Origin: a gamma proteobacterium symbiont of Ctena orbiculata
Lineage (GTDB): Bacteria > Pseudomonadota > Gammaproteobacteria > Chromatiales > Chromatiaceae
Reading direction: 5' to 3'
DNA length: 64,000 bases
NCBI GenBank assembly: GCA_003058495.1
Contig: QBVC01000017.1
Coordinates: 1-64,000, forward strand
The translations under genes were made by a program, and so were the position numbers. Positions 31,773-40,991 of this stretch are shown in pieces. The notes beneath the pieces were generated by a model that was not told where the DNA came from, made no database searches, and saw only the letters and a program-made list of their open reading frames with translations. How positions within the stretch are numbered: the first letter of the stretch is position 1; each line of letters starts with the position of its first letter.

Positions 31773-33959
31773 ATGCGCCTTATGACCAGAAAATCTCCAA
31801 TCTGTTACATCCTGCTGTGGCTGGCGCTGTTTTGCAAACCGCTCTTCGCCGCCCCGGCCCTGCACCATGCGCTGCAGGTCAGGCTGGATCCGGGCAGTCA
31901 GCAACTCTGGGTCAGGGACCGTGTCACCCTGGCCCCGTCCGGGGAGGGCGAGGCCTCGCGGCGTGCTGCCGGGAAGCAGACACGCCATCGCTTCCTGCTC
32001 CATCGCGGTCTCAGTCCACGCAGCCTTACCGCGGGAACCCGCCTGGATGAGATCGGAGCGATCGGCGGCAACAGCCCCTTGATCGAATACCGGATCAGCA
32101 TGCCTGAAGATCAACCCCATTTCACCCTCGAGTATGGCGGGAAGATCGCGCATCGGCTGACAACCCTGAAAGAGAGCCCCGGGCGCGTCAGTGAGCGCCT
32201 CGCCGGCACCATCTCCCAACAGGGTGTCTACCTCGACGCCACCACCGGCTGGTACCCCTACTTTCCCGACGCGCTCCTCAGCTTCGAACTGCGGGTCGAA
32301 CTCCCCCCATCCTGGCTGGCGGTCAGCCAGGGTGAGGGACCTGATATCCGCAATAACGGTGAGGGCAACATCGTCCAGTGGCACGAAAGCTCGCCCCAGG
32401 ACGATATCTATCTGGTAGCGGCCCCCTATCACCTCTATCGCCGATCCACCGCCGGCATCGAGGCGCAGGTGTTCCTCCGCCAGCGGGATGAGGCGACAGC
32501 GGAGCGCTATCTGCAGGCCACCGAACGCTATCTCAAGCTCTATCAAAGCCTGATCGGTCCCTATCCCTATGCCAAGTTCGCCCTGGTCGAGAACTTCTGG
32601 GAGAGCGGATACGGCATGCCTTCTTTCACCCTCCTGGGACCGCGGGTGCTGCGCCTGCCCTTCATCCTGCACACCTCCTATCCCCACGAGATTCTTCACA
32701 ACTGGTGGGGAAACAGCGTCTATATCGACTATCAGCGCGGCAACTGGTCGGAGGGTTTGACCAGTTACCTGGCCGACCATCTCCTCGCCGAACAGCGCGG
32801 CCGGGGCGCCAACCACCGGCGTACCGCACTCAAGCGTTACGCGGATTTCGTGCGCACCGATAACGACTTTCCGCTGACCCGGTTCAGGGCCCGCCACACC
32901 AGCGCCAGTTCGGCGGTCGGTTATGACAAGAGCCTGATGTTTTTCCACATGCTGCGCCGCCATCTCGGGGATCGGGACTTCATCGAAGGTCTGCAGATCT
33001 TCTACCGGGAGAACCGCTTCAAGACCGCAGGTTTCAGCGAGCTGCAGCGTGCCTTCGAGGAGGCTGGCGGCCACCCGCTCGGGGATATCTTCCGCCAATG
33101 GACAGAGAGAAGCGGCGCCCCCCGGCTGGCAATCGGCGACCTTGGCCTGAAACAGGGCGCCGAGGGTTACCGTATCCACGGTATCCTGGAACAGCGCCAA
33201 TCCTCCGCCCCCTTTATCCTGGAGGTGCCGATTCTCGTTCAGATGAGCAACGGCGAGACCATCCGGACCACCCTCAACGCCGATCAGCGGGAGACCCCGT
33301 TTGAGCTGGTGCTGCCAGCCGAGCCGCTGCGGCTTCAGATCGACCCCTGGTTCGATCTGTTCAGGGCGCTCGACCCCGCCGAAACCCCGGCCAGCCTGAG
33401 CCGTCTCTTTGGCAGCGAACGGGTACTGATCCTGCTCCCCTCCGAGGCGGATACGCGGCTCCTCCAGGCCTACCGGGCCCTGGCCGAGCAATGGAGCGAG
33501 GGTTACGATGCGGCGGAGATCGTTCTCGACAGTGAACTGGACGGCCTGCCAGGGGACCGACCCGTCTGGCTGCTCGGACGGGAGAACCGTTTTCGCCATG
33601 AGCTGCTGGGACTGGTCTCCGGTTTGCCCTTTTCCCTGGGCGAGGGGAAGATCGAAATCACCGACTCAAGCTATGACACCAAAGGGCATAGTTTCATCCT
33701 GAGCGAGCGAAATCCGGACAACGGCCAGACCCTGGCATGGATCGTCGGCAGCTCCGATGCGGCGCTGACAAGACTGGCAAGAAAACTGCCCCACTATGGG
33801 AAGTACAGCTATCTCGTATTCAAGGGCGATCAGGCCCGGATAGCGCTCAAGGGCGAATGGCCCGTGACCCGATCACCGTTGCAATTCAGCTTTTCCAAGG
33901 ATCGGATGGCAGTGGAGCCGAGCGAGCCCGGGCCGCTTATGTCACTGCCTGATCAGTGA
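31773..33959 (+). CDS. M1-like metallopeptidase, exported
   Basis: 728-aa predicted periplasmic protein. Signal peptide at 1-27 (LLWLALFCKPLFA). Seen: HEILHNWWGN (HExxH zinc site) with the second Glu in NWSEGLTSYLADH about 18 residues on, as in gluzincin aminopeptidases of family M1; a Tyr near 391 (AVGYDKSLMFF) may serve as the transition-state residue. The N-terminal beta domain resembles the M1 saddle; a C-terminal 250 residues are unassigned. The TIGR03790-family gene overlaps its stop. Only 27 bp separate its ATG from the divergent ChaN-PDZ start. Confidence 0.9.
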   Translation: MRLMTRKSPICYILLWLALFCKPLFAAPALHHALQVRLDPGSQQLWVRDRVTLAPSGEGEASRRAAGKQTRHRFLLHRGLSPRSLTAGTRLDEIGAIGGNSPLIEYRISMPEDQPHFTLEYGGKIAHRLTTLKESPGRVSERLAGTISQQGVYLDATTGWYPYFPDALLSFELRVELPPSWLAVSQGEGPDIRNNGEGNIVQWHESSPQDDIYLVAAPYHLYRRSTAGIEAQVFLRQRDEATAERYLQATERYLKLYQSLIGPYPYAKFALVENFWESGYGMPSFTLLGPRVLRLPFILHTSYPHEILHNWWGNSVYIDYQRGNWSEGLTSYLADHLLAEQRGRGANHRRTALKRYADFVRTDNDFPLTRFRARHTSASSAVGYDKSLMFFHMLRRHLGDRDFIEGLQIFYRENRFKTAGFSELQRAFEEAGGHPLGDIFRQWTERSGAPRLAIGDLGLKQGAEGYRIHGILEQRQSSAPFILEVPILVQMSNGETIRTTLNADQRETPFELVLPAEPLRLQIDPWFDLFRALDPAETPASLSRLFGSERVLILLPSEADTRLLQAYRALAEQWSEGYDAAEIVLDSELDGLPGDRPVWLLGRENRFRHELLGLVSGLPFSLGEGKIEITDSSYDTKGHSFILSERNPDNGQTLAWIVGSSDAALTRLARKLPHYGKYSYLVFKGDQARIALKGEWPVTRSPLQFSFSKDRMAVEPSEPGPLMSLPDQ

Positions 33960-35254
33960 TGGATCGGCGCAGTTTGACTTGTCTCAACCTGAAGTCGCGA
34001 TCCGGCCTGCTGCAGTACTGTCTGGTGTCATTGGCGATGGCGCAGCTTGTCCCGCCGGCACCGCTTCGGGCCGAGGTCGATCTCTCGCTGCCGAAATACC
34101 GGCTTGCGGCGGACGAACTCGCGGTCGTGGTCAACGACAGGGATCCGCTTAGCGTCAGGATCGGTGAGTATTACCTTCGGGCCCGTGGACTGCCGCAGGA
34201 AAACCTGCTGCATCTTGCCTTCGATCCCCAGCGCGGCTCTCTTACACCTGCTGTATTCCGTCCGCTCAGAGAAGAGCTGTTGCGCAATACCCCGCAACGG
34301 ATCCAGGCCTACGCCCTCACCTGGCGCAGCCCCTATCGGGTCGGCTGCATGTCCATGACTTCGGCGATTACCTTCGGTTTCGACAAGGCGTGGTGTTCAG
34401 CATATCGCTGTGCGACCACCAGGCACAGCCCCTACTATGACTACCCGGGGGCAAATCCCATTGAGGATCTGACCCTGCGCCCATCCATGCTGATCGCGGC
34501 GGAGAATTTTACCGATGCCAAGGATTTGATCGACAGGGGTCTGGCCGCCGACGCCAGCCTGCCCCGGGGCACCGCCTATCTGGTAAACACCCGTGATAAA
34601 CAGCGGGGTGTGCGCGCATTCGACTACCCCCGTATCAAACTGCTGATGGAGGGCTGGATCGATAGCGAGATCATCGACCAGGAGGCCTTGCGCAATCGCG
34701 ATGATGTGCTGTTCTACTTCACCGGTACAACCCGGGTACCCGGCCTGGAGACATTAGGCTTTCGGCCTGGCGCCATTGCGGATCACCTCACTTCGGCGGG
34801 GGGGCAATTATTGAAAAGCAGGCAGATGAGCGCCCTGGAGTGGCTGAAGGCGGGGGCCAGCGGCAGTTACGGCACCGTGGTCGAACCCTGCAATCATCTC
34901 GGCAAGTTTCCCAGCCCGGCGCTGGTAATGGAGCACTACGGCAGCGGCAGCACCCTCATCGAGGCCTACTGGAAAAGCGTCCAGCAGCCCGGCGAAGGCC
35001 TCTTCATCGGCGATCCCCTGGCTGCGCCCTTCGATCATGTGGAGATCACTCAAACGGATCAAGGGACAAAGCTACTAACCCGTAACCTAAAACCGGGACG
35101 CTATCAGTTAGCACAGGCACCAAGCCCGATCGGTCCATTCAAACCGGTCTCAAATCTGGTGATAGGTTACCATCAAACCGAATTCTCCCTACCAATGATG
35201 GCAGAGGGTTTCTATCGTCTGCGGCTACATGGGAAATACACAACAAGTCACTAA
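33959..35254 (+). CDS. TIGR03790-family protein, exported
   Basis: 431-aa protein of the TIGR03790 family, known only as a conserved hypothetical family. Seen: a cleavable or anchored N-terminal hydrophobic segment, ELAVVVNDRDPLSVRIGEYY with the conserved NDRD start, and SGSYGTVVEPCNHLGKFP near residue 300. The start codon (ATG 33959) overlaps the TGA of the peptidase, so the two are co-translated. The pair may process or bind a shared envelope substrate; this is inference from the overlap only. Confidence 0.87.
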   Translation: MDRRSLTCLNLKSRSGLLQYCLVSLAMAQLVPPAPLRAEVDLSLPKYRLAADELAVVVNDRDPLSVRIGEYYLRARGLPQENLLHLAFDPQRGSLTPAVFRPLREELLRNTPQRIQAYALTWRSPYRVGCMSMTSAITFGFDKAWCSAYRCATTRHSPYYDYPGANPIEDLTLRPSMLIAAENFTDAKDLIDRGLAADASLPRGTAYLVNTRDKQRGVRAFDYPRIKLLMEGWIDSEIIDQEALRNRDDVLFYFTGTTRVPGLETLGFRPGAIADHLTSAGGQLLKSRQMSALEWLKAGASGSYGTVVEPCNHLGKFPSPALVMEHYGSGSTLIEAYWKSVQQPGEGLFIGDPLAAPFDHVEITQTDQGTKLLTRNLKPGRYQLAQAPSPIGPFKPVSNLVIGYHQTEFSLPMMAEGFYRLRLHGKYTTSH

Positions 35255-35282
35255 TGAACACCAATCCCTTACTCTGATTCAA

Positions 35283-35585
35283 CTAAGCAACGTCGTATTG
35301 CAATCTGTGTAGATCGTCGGTATTAACAGCCTTACGGGCCTTCCATAAGTCATAATGGTCTTGCAAGGCCAGCCAGCTTTCAGCAGTTCGTCCCAAAACA
35401 GCCGATAAACGCACTGCCATTTCAGGCGATATGTCCGCTTTACCGTTCACCAGACGATTAAAAGTGCTCTTATCCACGCCGAGTTCTCTTGCCACACTTG
35501 CTATAGAAACACCATCAAATGGGTCTATGTAAGTTCGTAAAATCAGCTCACCCGGATGTGGTGGATTGTGTGGTCTAATCGTCAC
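35283..35585 (-). CDS. higA: HigA-type antitoxin
   Basis: 100-aa XRE-type antitoxin. Seen: HPGELILRTYIDPFDGVS, then a helix-turn-helix (ASVARELGVDKSTFNRLVNGKADIS) typical of HigA of the type II module. GTG start at 35585; its first base overlaps the last base of the higB stop, so toxin is translated first, as in the higBA order. The pair is probably autoregulated by HigA binding near the higB start. It stands next to a broken integrase gene and appears to be acquired DNA. Confidence 0.92.
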   Translation of the reverse strand: MTIRPHNPPHPGELILRTYIDPFDGVSIASVARELGVDKSTFNRLVNGKADISPEMAVRLSAVLGRTAESWLALQDHYDLWKARKAVNTDDLHRLQYDVA

Positions 35586-35863
35586 TAGTGGTAATCCTCA
35601 TAGTTCACAACGTAGGCGTCTCCATCCTTGAATCTGAAAACAATGCGCCAATTACGGTTAACATCAATGGCCCAGTGGCCAGCAAGCTTCCCGGTCAGTG
35701 GGTGGAGACGAAATCCAGGGATATCCATGTCCTCGATACAATTAGCAGTATGTAGAAACATCAATCTGTCCTTGATCTTGGTGGCATGAGCAGGCTGTAT
35801 GCCTGCTGTGCTACCCGTCGTAAAGAATTTCTCCAGTCCCTTATGCTTGAAGCTTTTTATCAT
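35585..35863 (-). CDS. higB: HigB-type toxin (RelE superfamily)
   Basis: 92-aa RelE-like ribosome-dependent mRNA endonuclease. Seen: FKHKGLEKFFTTGSTAGI at the start, GFRLHPLTGKLAGHWAIDVNRNWRIVFRF near the end, the family pattern; the conserved basic and aromatic residues needed for mRNA cleavage are present. AAGGA lies 8 bases before the ATG. Toxicity is inferred. It is located 9 bp downstream of the broken integrase. Confidence 0.93.
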   Translation of the reverse strand: MIKSFKHKGLEKFFTTGSTAGIQPAHATKIKDRLMFLHTANCIEDMDIPGFRLHPLTGKLAGHWAIDVNRNWRIVFRFKDGDAYVVNYEDYH

Positions 35864-35872
35864 TTATGATCC

Positions 35873-36289
35873 TTAGTCTAACAAAAAGATGCGCGATGCG
35901 CAACCCGCAACCCGCAACCCATTATTAACCTTCCCAGGCATCCTCATAGCAACCCCAAAACCATGTCTCAGCCCTTTGCCTGTGGCCTGTTTAGCATTGA
36001 TACCTGCCCGATCCATTACACGCTTGACTAACCTGTAGGCAGTCGGACGGCTCATTGACCAGAGCGGATCGTCAAGTTTCTTACCCTGTTTTTGAATCTT
36101 TCTGATGCCGAAGACAAAATCGAGATCCTTGACTATGTTTTTTGGAACAGGAACCGTTCGGTATTGTGGGTGTTTTGGCCGACCCTTGGAGTCCTCCTTG
36201 CGTTTTCTCAAGGATCTGAACACCAATACCTTCTCTTCCATCAGAACTCGCCCTGGTACAAGCTCTAGAGCTTTAGAAGGGCGAGATAA
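35873..36289 (-). pseudogene. truncated tyrosine recombinase (integrase) remnant
   Basis: The minus-strand frame from 36289 to 35873 encodes the middle of a phage-type integrase: RPSKALELVPGRV, HPQYRTVPVPKNIV, RPTAYRLVKRVM and GLRHGFGVAM, which includes the Arg-His of the catalytic domain. The N-terminal part and the C-terminal region with the WLGH motif and catalytic Tyr are absent. An in-frame stop sits at 36290-36292. The C-terminal end after GVAM has no family likeness and contains the tandem GCAACCC repeat. It marks an old integration event next to higBA. Confidence 0.85.
35900..35920. repeat. three tandem GCAACCC units
   Basis: GCAACCC repeated three times without gap at 35900-35920, inside the 3' end of the integrase remnant. 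Slippage here may have produced the divergent C terminus. Confidence 0.8.
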
Positions 36290-36328
36290 TTAGCATTAAC
36301 TTGCGGCCTGATATTTGTAATCAAATTA

Positions 36329-37285
36329 TCAAGCACTATGCGAATACACTGGGTAACCAGAAAGCCCACCTCCCAATAAACCCACACCCATCCCCTTCGC
36401 CGCCGCCCATAGCTTTGCCGTCTTCGACTGTTCGAACATCAGGATACGGAACAGGTCGTGCAGGCTCGCCAGAATGTCGTAGAAGACGAAACCGGGAAAG
36501 GTGAACAGATTCTCACGCCAGATCCGGGTGCGATTGCGATAGATGGTATAACGCCGGGATGCCGGGTGATTCCATGCCCAGAAGCGTCTTCCGAAGAATC
36601 GGTGTTCCGTCTGCGCGCCCAATTGATGATAGAGCACCGCGTCATCCACCGCGATGATCCGGTAACCCCTGCGCAATGCGCGGAGGCAGAAATCGACGTC
36701 GAGATAGTCGATGGTGAAGGACTCGCGGATGAGGCCGATTTCACGGAACAGCGACGCCCGGATCAGGCTCCCTGAGCTGATCGCCATATAGAGATGTGAG
36801 AGTGTGGAAGCCTTGGAGAAGTCGCGGATGGCGAAACGAGGCGTGTTGTAGCGACCCTCCGGTGCAGTCACGTAGCGCGCCTCCCTTTTGACACCCTGCT
36901 CGTCATAACGCGGCGCAAGAATGGCCACGTTCGCCTCCTGCCGATGCGCTGTCCGCACCAATGTCGACACCATATCGGGCGCCGCGCGACTGTCGTCATC
37001 CATCATCAACAACCACTCCGCACCCGAATCCAAGGCGGCGCGGATGCCGATATTCTGCGCCCTGCCGAGCCCCAGGTTTTGACCGTTTTGAATCAGGCTC
37101 ACCCGCTCACCTGCGGAACCTGCCAGCGCTGCCAACCACTCCCTGCGCTGCGGATCGCTGCTGTTATCGACAATGATCACCCGAGCGACCTGATTCAGAT
37201 AGCTTCCCAGGGCGGTCTCGAATCGGTTGTCCACATTGTAGGTGACCGTGACGGCTACGAGATTATTCGCGTTATCTACAGACAT
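36329..37285 (-). CDS. family 2 glycosyltransferase (rhamnosyltransferase-like)
   Basis: 318-aa GT-A enzyme. Seen: VAVTVTYNVDNRFETALGSY, IIVDNSSD with the nucleotide-sugar site, WLLMMDDDSR (DxD-type motif at about 110-114) and IDYLDVDFCLRA further on, as in dTDP-rhamnosyltransferases. A short hydrophobic segment lies near the C terminus. The ATG at 37285 is preferred over GTG at 37321. It is a lone glycosyltransferase, divergent to a ferredoxin-reductase-like gene, next to the integrase remnant; it may decorate cell-surface polysaccharide. The acceptor is unknown. Confidence 0.9.
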   Translation of the reverse strand: MSVDNANNLVAVTVTYNVDNRFETALGSYLNQVARVIIVDNSSDPQRREWLAALAGSAGERVSLIQNGQNLGLGRAQNIGIRAALDSGAEWLLMMDDDSRAAPDMVSTLVRTAHRQEANVAILAPRYDEQGVKREARYVTAPEGRYNTPRFAIRDFSKASTLSHLYMAISSGSLIRASLFREIGLIRESFTIDYLDVDFCLRALRRGYRIIAVDDAVLYHQLGAQTEHRFFGRRFWAWNHPASRRYTIYRNRTRIWRENLFTFPGFVFYDILASLHDLFRILMFEQSKTAKLWAAAKGMGVGLLGGGLSGYPVYSHSA

Positions 37286-37514
37286 GGGGCCATTCTCGCC
37301 GATCCGGCCCTTATTAGTCACATCTGGTTTCGATTCATCGTCAACATAACTTTCAAGCCCTGCATGGCGCTGAACGGGATCTGTGCCAGCATCCGCATCC
37401 TGATCATACGATTCCGGCTGGAGCGCCGTGGGATTTCACTTTATAATGCCTTGTTGTTGCACTGAACAAAAATCATAATTAATTGTAAATTAAAACAATT
37501 TATGGGTATTTAGC

Positions 37515-38381
37515 ATGTCTGATAGCGCTGATGAAATCCTTCTCGAGAGCAGTTGCCTGGCCAGGGTCAAATCGACTACCCGCATCACACCGGAGTCTAC
37601 GGACGAGGTGCGCCAGATCATCCTGCAGATCGATGAACCCGCTTTCCGCTACGCTGCCGGTCAATCCATCGGGGTCCTGGTGCCCGGCCCTCACCAGTTC
37701 GGCAACGCCTTTCACCACCGCCGCTACTCGATTGCCAACCCGGTAGCGAGCGGCGGCAGCCAGAGTATCGAACTGGAGCTGCTGGTCAGACGCTGCTTCT
37801 ACCTCGATGAGATCTCCGGTGAGCGCTACCCGGGTATCGCCTCCAACTACCTCTGCGACGCCAAGGTGGGGGACAAGATCAAGATCACCGGACCCTACCG
37901 CAGTCCCTTCAAGATCCCGGACGACCCATCGAGTAATCTCTTGATGATCGGCACAGGTACGGGCATCGCCCCGTTTCGCGCCTTCGTACGCCATATCTAT
38001 GACCAGCACGGCGGCTGGCAGGGCGATGTCCGGCTCTTCTACGGGGACAACGGGGGTATGAATCTGCTCTATATGAATGACCAACAGAAGGACCTGGGAC
38101 AATTCTACGACGACCAGACCTTCAAGGCCTTCAGCGTGCTCACGGATCGTCCGCTTCGCGGTGCCGAAGAGGGGCTCCAGGACAGCCTGAAAAGCCACGT
38201 CGATGAGTGCATGCGCCTGATCCGCGATGCCAATACCTACGTCTACCTGGCCGGGCAGGAGAAAAACGCCCTGGTGTTCGACCAGGTGATGGCGGAGGCA
38301 TTCGGCTCCGAGGAGGCCTGGAACGAGCGCAAGACCACCTTGATCGAGCGGGACCGCTGGGCGGAACTGCTCTATCACTGA
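37515..38381 (+). CDS. ferredoxin-NADP reductase-like flavoprotein
   Basis: 288-aa FAD/NAD(P)-binding oxidoreductase. Seen: RRYSIANP (FAD-binding RxYS motif) at about 72, a GPYRSPF segment, then MIGTGTGIAPFRAF (NAD(P)-binding Gly-rich motif) at about 150 and a C-terminal TYVYLAGQEK ... region, as in ferredoxin-NADP reductase and related BenC/HcpR-type reductases. No [2Fe-2S] domain is fused, so the partner must be a separate ferredoxin or other carrier. The 229-bp gap to the divergent glycosyltransferase is AT-rich and holds its promoter. Confidence 0.9.
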   Translation: MSDSADEILLESSCLARVKSTTRITPESTDEVRQIILQIDEPAFRYAAGQSIGVLVPGPHQFGNAFHHRRYSIANPVASGGSQSIELELLVRRCFYLDEISGERYPGIASNYLCDAKVGDKIKITGPYRSPFKIPDDPSSNLLMIGTGTGIAPFRAFVRHIYDQHGGWQGDVRLFYGDNGGMNLLYMNDQQKDLGQFYDDQTFKAFSVLTDRPLRGAEEGLQDSLKSHVDECMRLIRDANTYVYLAGQEKNALVFDQVMAEAFGSEEAWNERKTTLIERDRWAELLYH

Positions 38382-38414
38382 GCATACCCCAGAATACAGC
38401 GCATGGGATGCCGT

Positions 38415-38987
38415 CTACACGGAAGCGTCCTCTTTGGTCAGTTGAATATCGGCCACTAGCGTGGATGAGTCTTCCCTGCCGACAACTGCCCCAAGCTTTT
38501 TGCACAATCCAAGCATCCCTTTGTTGCTTGGCAGTATATAACCTCGCAGCACCGCTATCCGGTTTGCTTTTGCTGTCTCGACCAGCCGCTTGAGCAGTTC
38601 AAAGCCAATCCCTTGTCCCTGAAACCCATCAACCACCGTCACCGCGAACTCCGCGACCCCGGCTTCGTCTTTCAATCGTGTATAGCGGGCCAGGCCTATG
38701 CCTTTGTCTCCTTCAGGGGTGTGGATGGTCGCGCACCAGGCCACCCTGTCTGAGTTGTCGAAGTCTGTCAGATAATCGAGCTGGCTCTCGGAGAGCCTGA
38801 TAATCGGAGCGGCAAATCTGAGCCAGCGGGATTGGGCCGACATGCACTCAACCGCATTGGCTATCTGTTGCTTCATCTGTTGCTGATCTCCATGACCACC
38901 GCCCGCGACACATAGATGCATTTGATAGGGCGTGCCGTCTTTCATCCTTGGCTCATGCTGTAGGTTAGGGTCTCTCATTGAACTCAT
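38415..38987 (-). CDS. GNAT-family acetyltransferase
   Basis: 190-aa protein with an acetyl-CoA-binding motif VVDGFQGQGIGFELLKRLVE at about 130-150 and LGLCKKLGAVVG near the end, placing it in the GNAT family. The N-terminal ~60 residues are polar and not conserved. It is close to enzymes that act with protein acetyltransferase (Pat)-like domains but lacks the extra domain. Substrate unknown. The start has only a weak ribosome site, so a start at the Met 3 codons downstream is possible. Convergent with the FNR gene. Confidence 0.85.
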   Translation of the reverse strand: MSSMRDPNLQHEPRMKDGTPYQMHLCVAGGGHGDQQQMKQQIANAVECMSAQSRWLRFAAPIIRLSESQLDYLTDFDNSDRVAWCATIHTPEGDKGIGLARYTRLKDEAGVAEFAVTVVDGFQGQGIGFELLKRLVETAKANRIAVLRGYILPSNKGMLGLCKKLGAVVGREDSSTLVADIQLTKEDASV

Positions 38988-39100
38988 CCAGATCCATCAA
39001 TTGCCTGTTCGGACAATCATTAAATGCGCCTGCTGAGACACGTCTTTAGCTCAACTCCATCGACTGAGCCCAGCGTTGCCTACCAAGCGGCCGTGTGGTG

Positions 39101-39592
39101 TTACCCAGGTTCAGAATGAAAATTGAGCATTCCCCGTAAACTCTTTGCCATCAAGACGCCGGCCTCAACGCCCCTGTAATAGCGCTTGTCCCTATCCACC
39201 AGGCAATAATCCAAATGCTTATAGAACGCTATTGCATCTGCATTTCTCTCCCTGACCTGCACAAAAACATTGAACACACCGGCGTTCAAAGCGACTTTTT
39301 CCAGCCACTGCACGAGATCTGTGCCGACTTTCATACGCCGAAAGCCCGGCTTGACCGCAAGAAGATCCAGGTTGGCCTGGGTCTCCTGGTAGCTCATTAT
39401 GCCGAAGCCAACCAGCGCGGAATCGCTTCGTGCAACGACGACGTTCTTCGAACTGTTCCTGATCAGTCTTACTATTCTTTCAGGTCTATATTTCCAGCCT
39501 AGGCCGTACTCTATTTCATTTTTTGACAGGATCCCGATCTCAGCGGCATCGGCGAATTGGGCGAACTCAATTTTTATCCCATTCTTAATCAT
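39101..39592 (-). CDS. GNAT-family acetyltransferase
   Basis: 163-aa protein. Seen: VGFGIMSYQETQANLDLLAVKPGFRRMKVGTDLVQWLE, the beta4-alpha3 acetyl-CoA site, and FYKHLDYCLVDRDKRYYRGVEAGVLM, typical of RimI-like GNATs. The ATG at 39592 is chosen over a TTG at 39598. The gene is separated by 22 bp from a GST gene on the same strand and could follow it in a transcript. Codon use is somewhat AT-richer than its neighbours. Substrate unknown. Confidence 0.87.
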   Translation of the reverse strand: MIKNGIKIEFAQFADAAEIGILSKNEIEYGLGWKYRPERIVRLIRNSSKNVVVARSDSALVGFGIMSYQETQANLDLLAVKPGFRRMKVGTDLVQWLEKVALNAGVFNVFVQVRERNADAIAFYKHLDYCLVDRDKRYYRGVEAGVLMAKSLRGMLNFHSEPG

Positions 39593-39614
39593 AGCCAACT
39601 AGACATCTCACCAT

Positions 39615-40274
39615 TTAGGTTTGAATTTCATCCGCCTCGATGATTTCCGTTTCCTCTCCAGCCGCCTCAATCCACTCAATCATCCCCGCATGGCCCAATA
39701 CGCTTTGCACATATTTCGCTTCCACGCCCTGTAGAGGAATGCCGTAGCCGCTGAACCTTATCGCCACAGGGGCGAACATCGCATCGGCAATCGTGAAGTC
39801 GCCAAACAGCCACTCACCTTCCCTGCCATACTCTCGTCTGCACCTTCGCCAGAGTGCTTTTACCCGCTCTGTCTCCCGCTGCGCCTGGCGAGAAAGAGCA
39901 ATGTTTTTAAAACTCTTCCGGCAATTCATCGGCAGTTCGTTTCTCAGGTTAAAATAGCTGGAGTGCATTTCAACACTCACCGACCTCGCAACAGACCGCG
40001 CCTCTCGCTCCACGGGCCACCCCCCACCATCGAGATAGGCTTCCGATATATATTCAAGAATAGACAACGAGTCCCATACGACCAGATCGCCATCCTTAAG
40101 CACGGGTACTTTGTAATCCGAGTCGTACTCCGCCAACGCCTGTTCCGTGGTATCCACAAACAGCGATACTCTTTTTTCGATGAATTCCATGTTGTGGTGG
40201 CGTAAAAACAGCCACGGCCTCAGCGACCATGAGGAATAATTCTTGTTGCCTATGACAAGTGTAGGTTTTGACAT
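39615..40274 (-). CDS. glutathione S-transferase
   Basis: 219-aa cytosolic GST. Seen: the N-terminal thioredoxin-like part with LVIGNKNYSSWSLRPWLFLR (glutathione-binding Ser/Asn at NYSSWS), YKVPVLKDGDLVVWDSLSILEYI, and a C-terminal helical domain with FTIADAMFAPVAIR. It belongs to the class with an SxW motif common in proteobacteria. Base use is AT-richer than in the tol and ruv clusters. It probably conjugates or reduces electrophiles; the substrate cannot be told. Confidence 0.92.
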   Translation of the reverse strand: MSKPTLVIGNKNYSSWSLRPWLFLRHHNMEFIEKRVSLFVDTTEQALAEYDSDYKVPVLKDGDLVVWDSLSILEYISEAYLDGGGWPVEREARSVARSVSVEMHSSYFNLRNELPMNCRKSFKNIALSRQAQRETERVKALWRRCRREYGREGEWLFGDFTIADAMFAPVAIRFSGYGIPLQGVEAKYVQSVLGHAGMIEWIEAAGEETEIIEADEIQT

Positions 40275-40304
40275 CGAACAACTCCTTTTGTGCCTGAGAT
40301 TGAA

Positions 40305-40991
40305 TTAGGTTGGATTCGAGTAGCGGGTGGGATCGGCAATCCCGGCATCGGCGAACCCCTTCGCGCGCAGGCGGCAGGAGTCGCAGACACCGCAGGCCTC
40401 TCCCGCCTCGGTCGCCTGATAGCAGGAGACGGTAATACCGTAGTCGACCCCCAGGTTCGAACCCAGGCGGATTATTTCCGCCTTGGTCAGATCGATCAAC
40501 GGGGTATGTATTTGATAGTGGGCACCCTCCGCCGCCGCCCTGGTGGCGAGATTGGCAAGATTCCGGAAGGCCTCTATGAACCGGGGCCGGCAGTCGGGGT
40601 AGCCCGAGTAGTCGACCGCATTGACGCCGATGAAGATATCCTGGGCCTCGAGCACCTCGGCCCATCCCAGGGCAAGGGATAGAAACACGGTGTTCCTTGC
40701 CGGCACATAGGTGACGGGTATGCCGCTGACCATCTCTTCCGGCACCTTGATGGAACGGTCGGTCAGTGCGGAGCCGCCGATATCGTCGAGCCCGATATGC
40801 ACAACCTTGTGCGCCTCGGCCTGGAGCAGCGCGGCGACACGGTTTGCCGCGGCCAGCTCAGCGGCGTGGCGTTGACCGTAGGCCATGCTGAGGGCGTAAC
40901 AGCGGTAGCCCTGGCTGCGGGCGATCGCCAGCACCGTTGCCGAATCCAGCCCGCCTGAAAGCAGCACCACCGCGCGTCTAGCCATACTCAT
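40305..40991 (-). CDS. queC: 7-cyano-7-deazaguanine synthase QueC
   Basis: 228-aa enzyme of queuosine/preQ0 biosynthesis: converts CDG to preQ0 with ATP and ammonia. Seen: PP-loop [15 protein letters not shown] at residues 7-21, [14 protein letters not shown] and the zinc Cys cluster [21 protein letters not shown] near 185-205. The ATG at 40991 overlaps the queE stop (ATGA) with GGGA upstream. A queD or folE gene is not in the window. It closes the long minus-strand run that begins at yebC. Confidence 0.96.
   Translation of the reverse strand: MSMARRAVVLLSGGLDSATVLAIARSQGYRCYALSMAYGQRHAAELAAANRVAALLQAEAHKVVHIGLDDIGGSALTDRSIKVPEEMVSGIPVTYVPARNTVFLSLALGWAEVLEAQDIFIGVNAVDYSGYPDCRPRFIEAFRNLANLATRAAAEGAHYQIHTPLIDLTKAEIIRLGSNLGVDYGITVSCYQATEAGEACGVCDSCRLRAKGFADAGIADPTRYSNPT

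Noticed and set aside
31746-33599. Upstream extension of the ChaN-PDZ frame by 618 codons
   Set aside because: The extension is antisense to the M1-like peptidase with its HEILH site. The GTG at 31745 with GGGAG and a signal peptide is a far better start.
40450-40475. GGTTCGAACCC as a tRNA T-loop
   Set aside because: It lies inside the queC coding region and no cloverleaf can be drawn around it.
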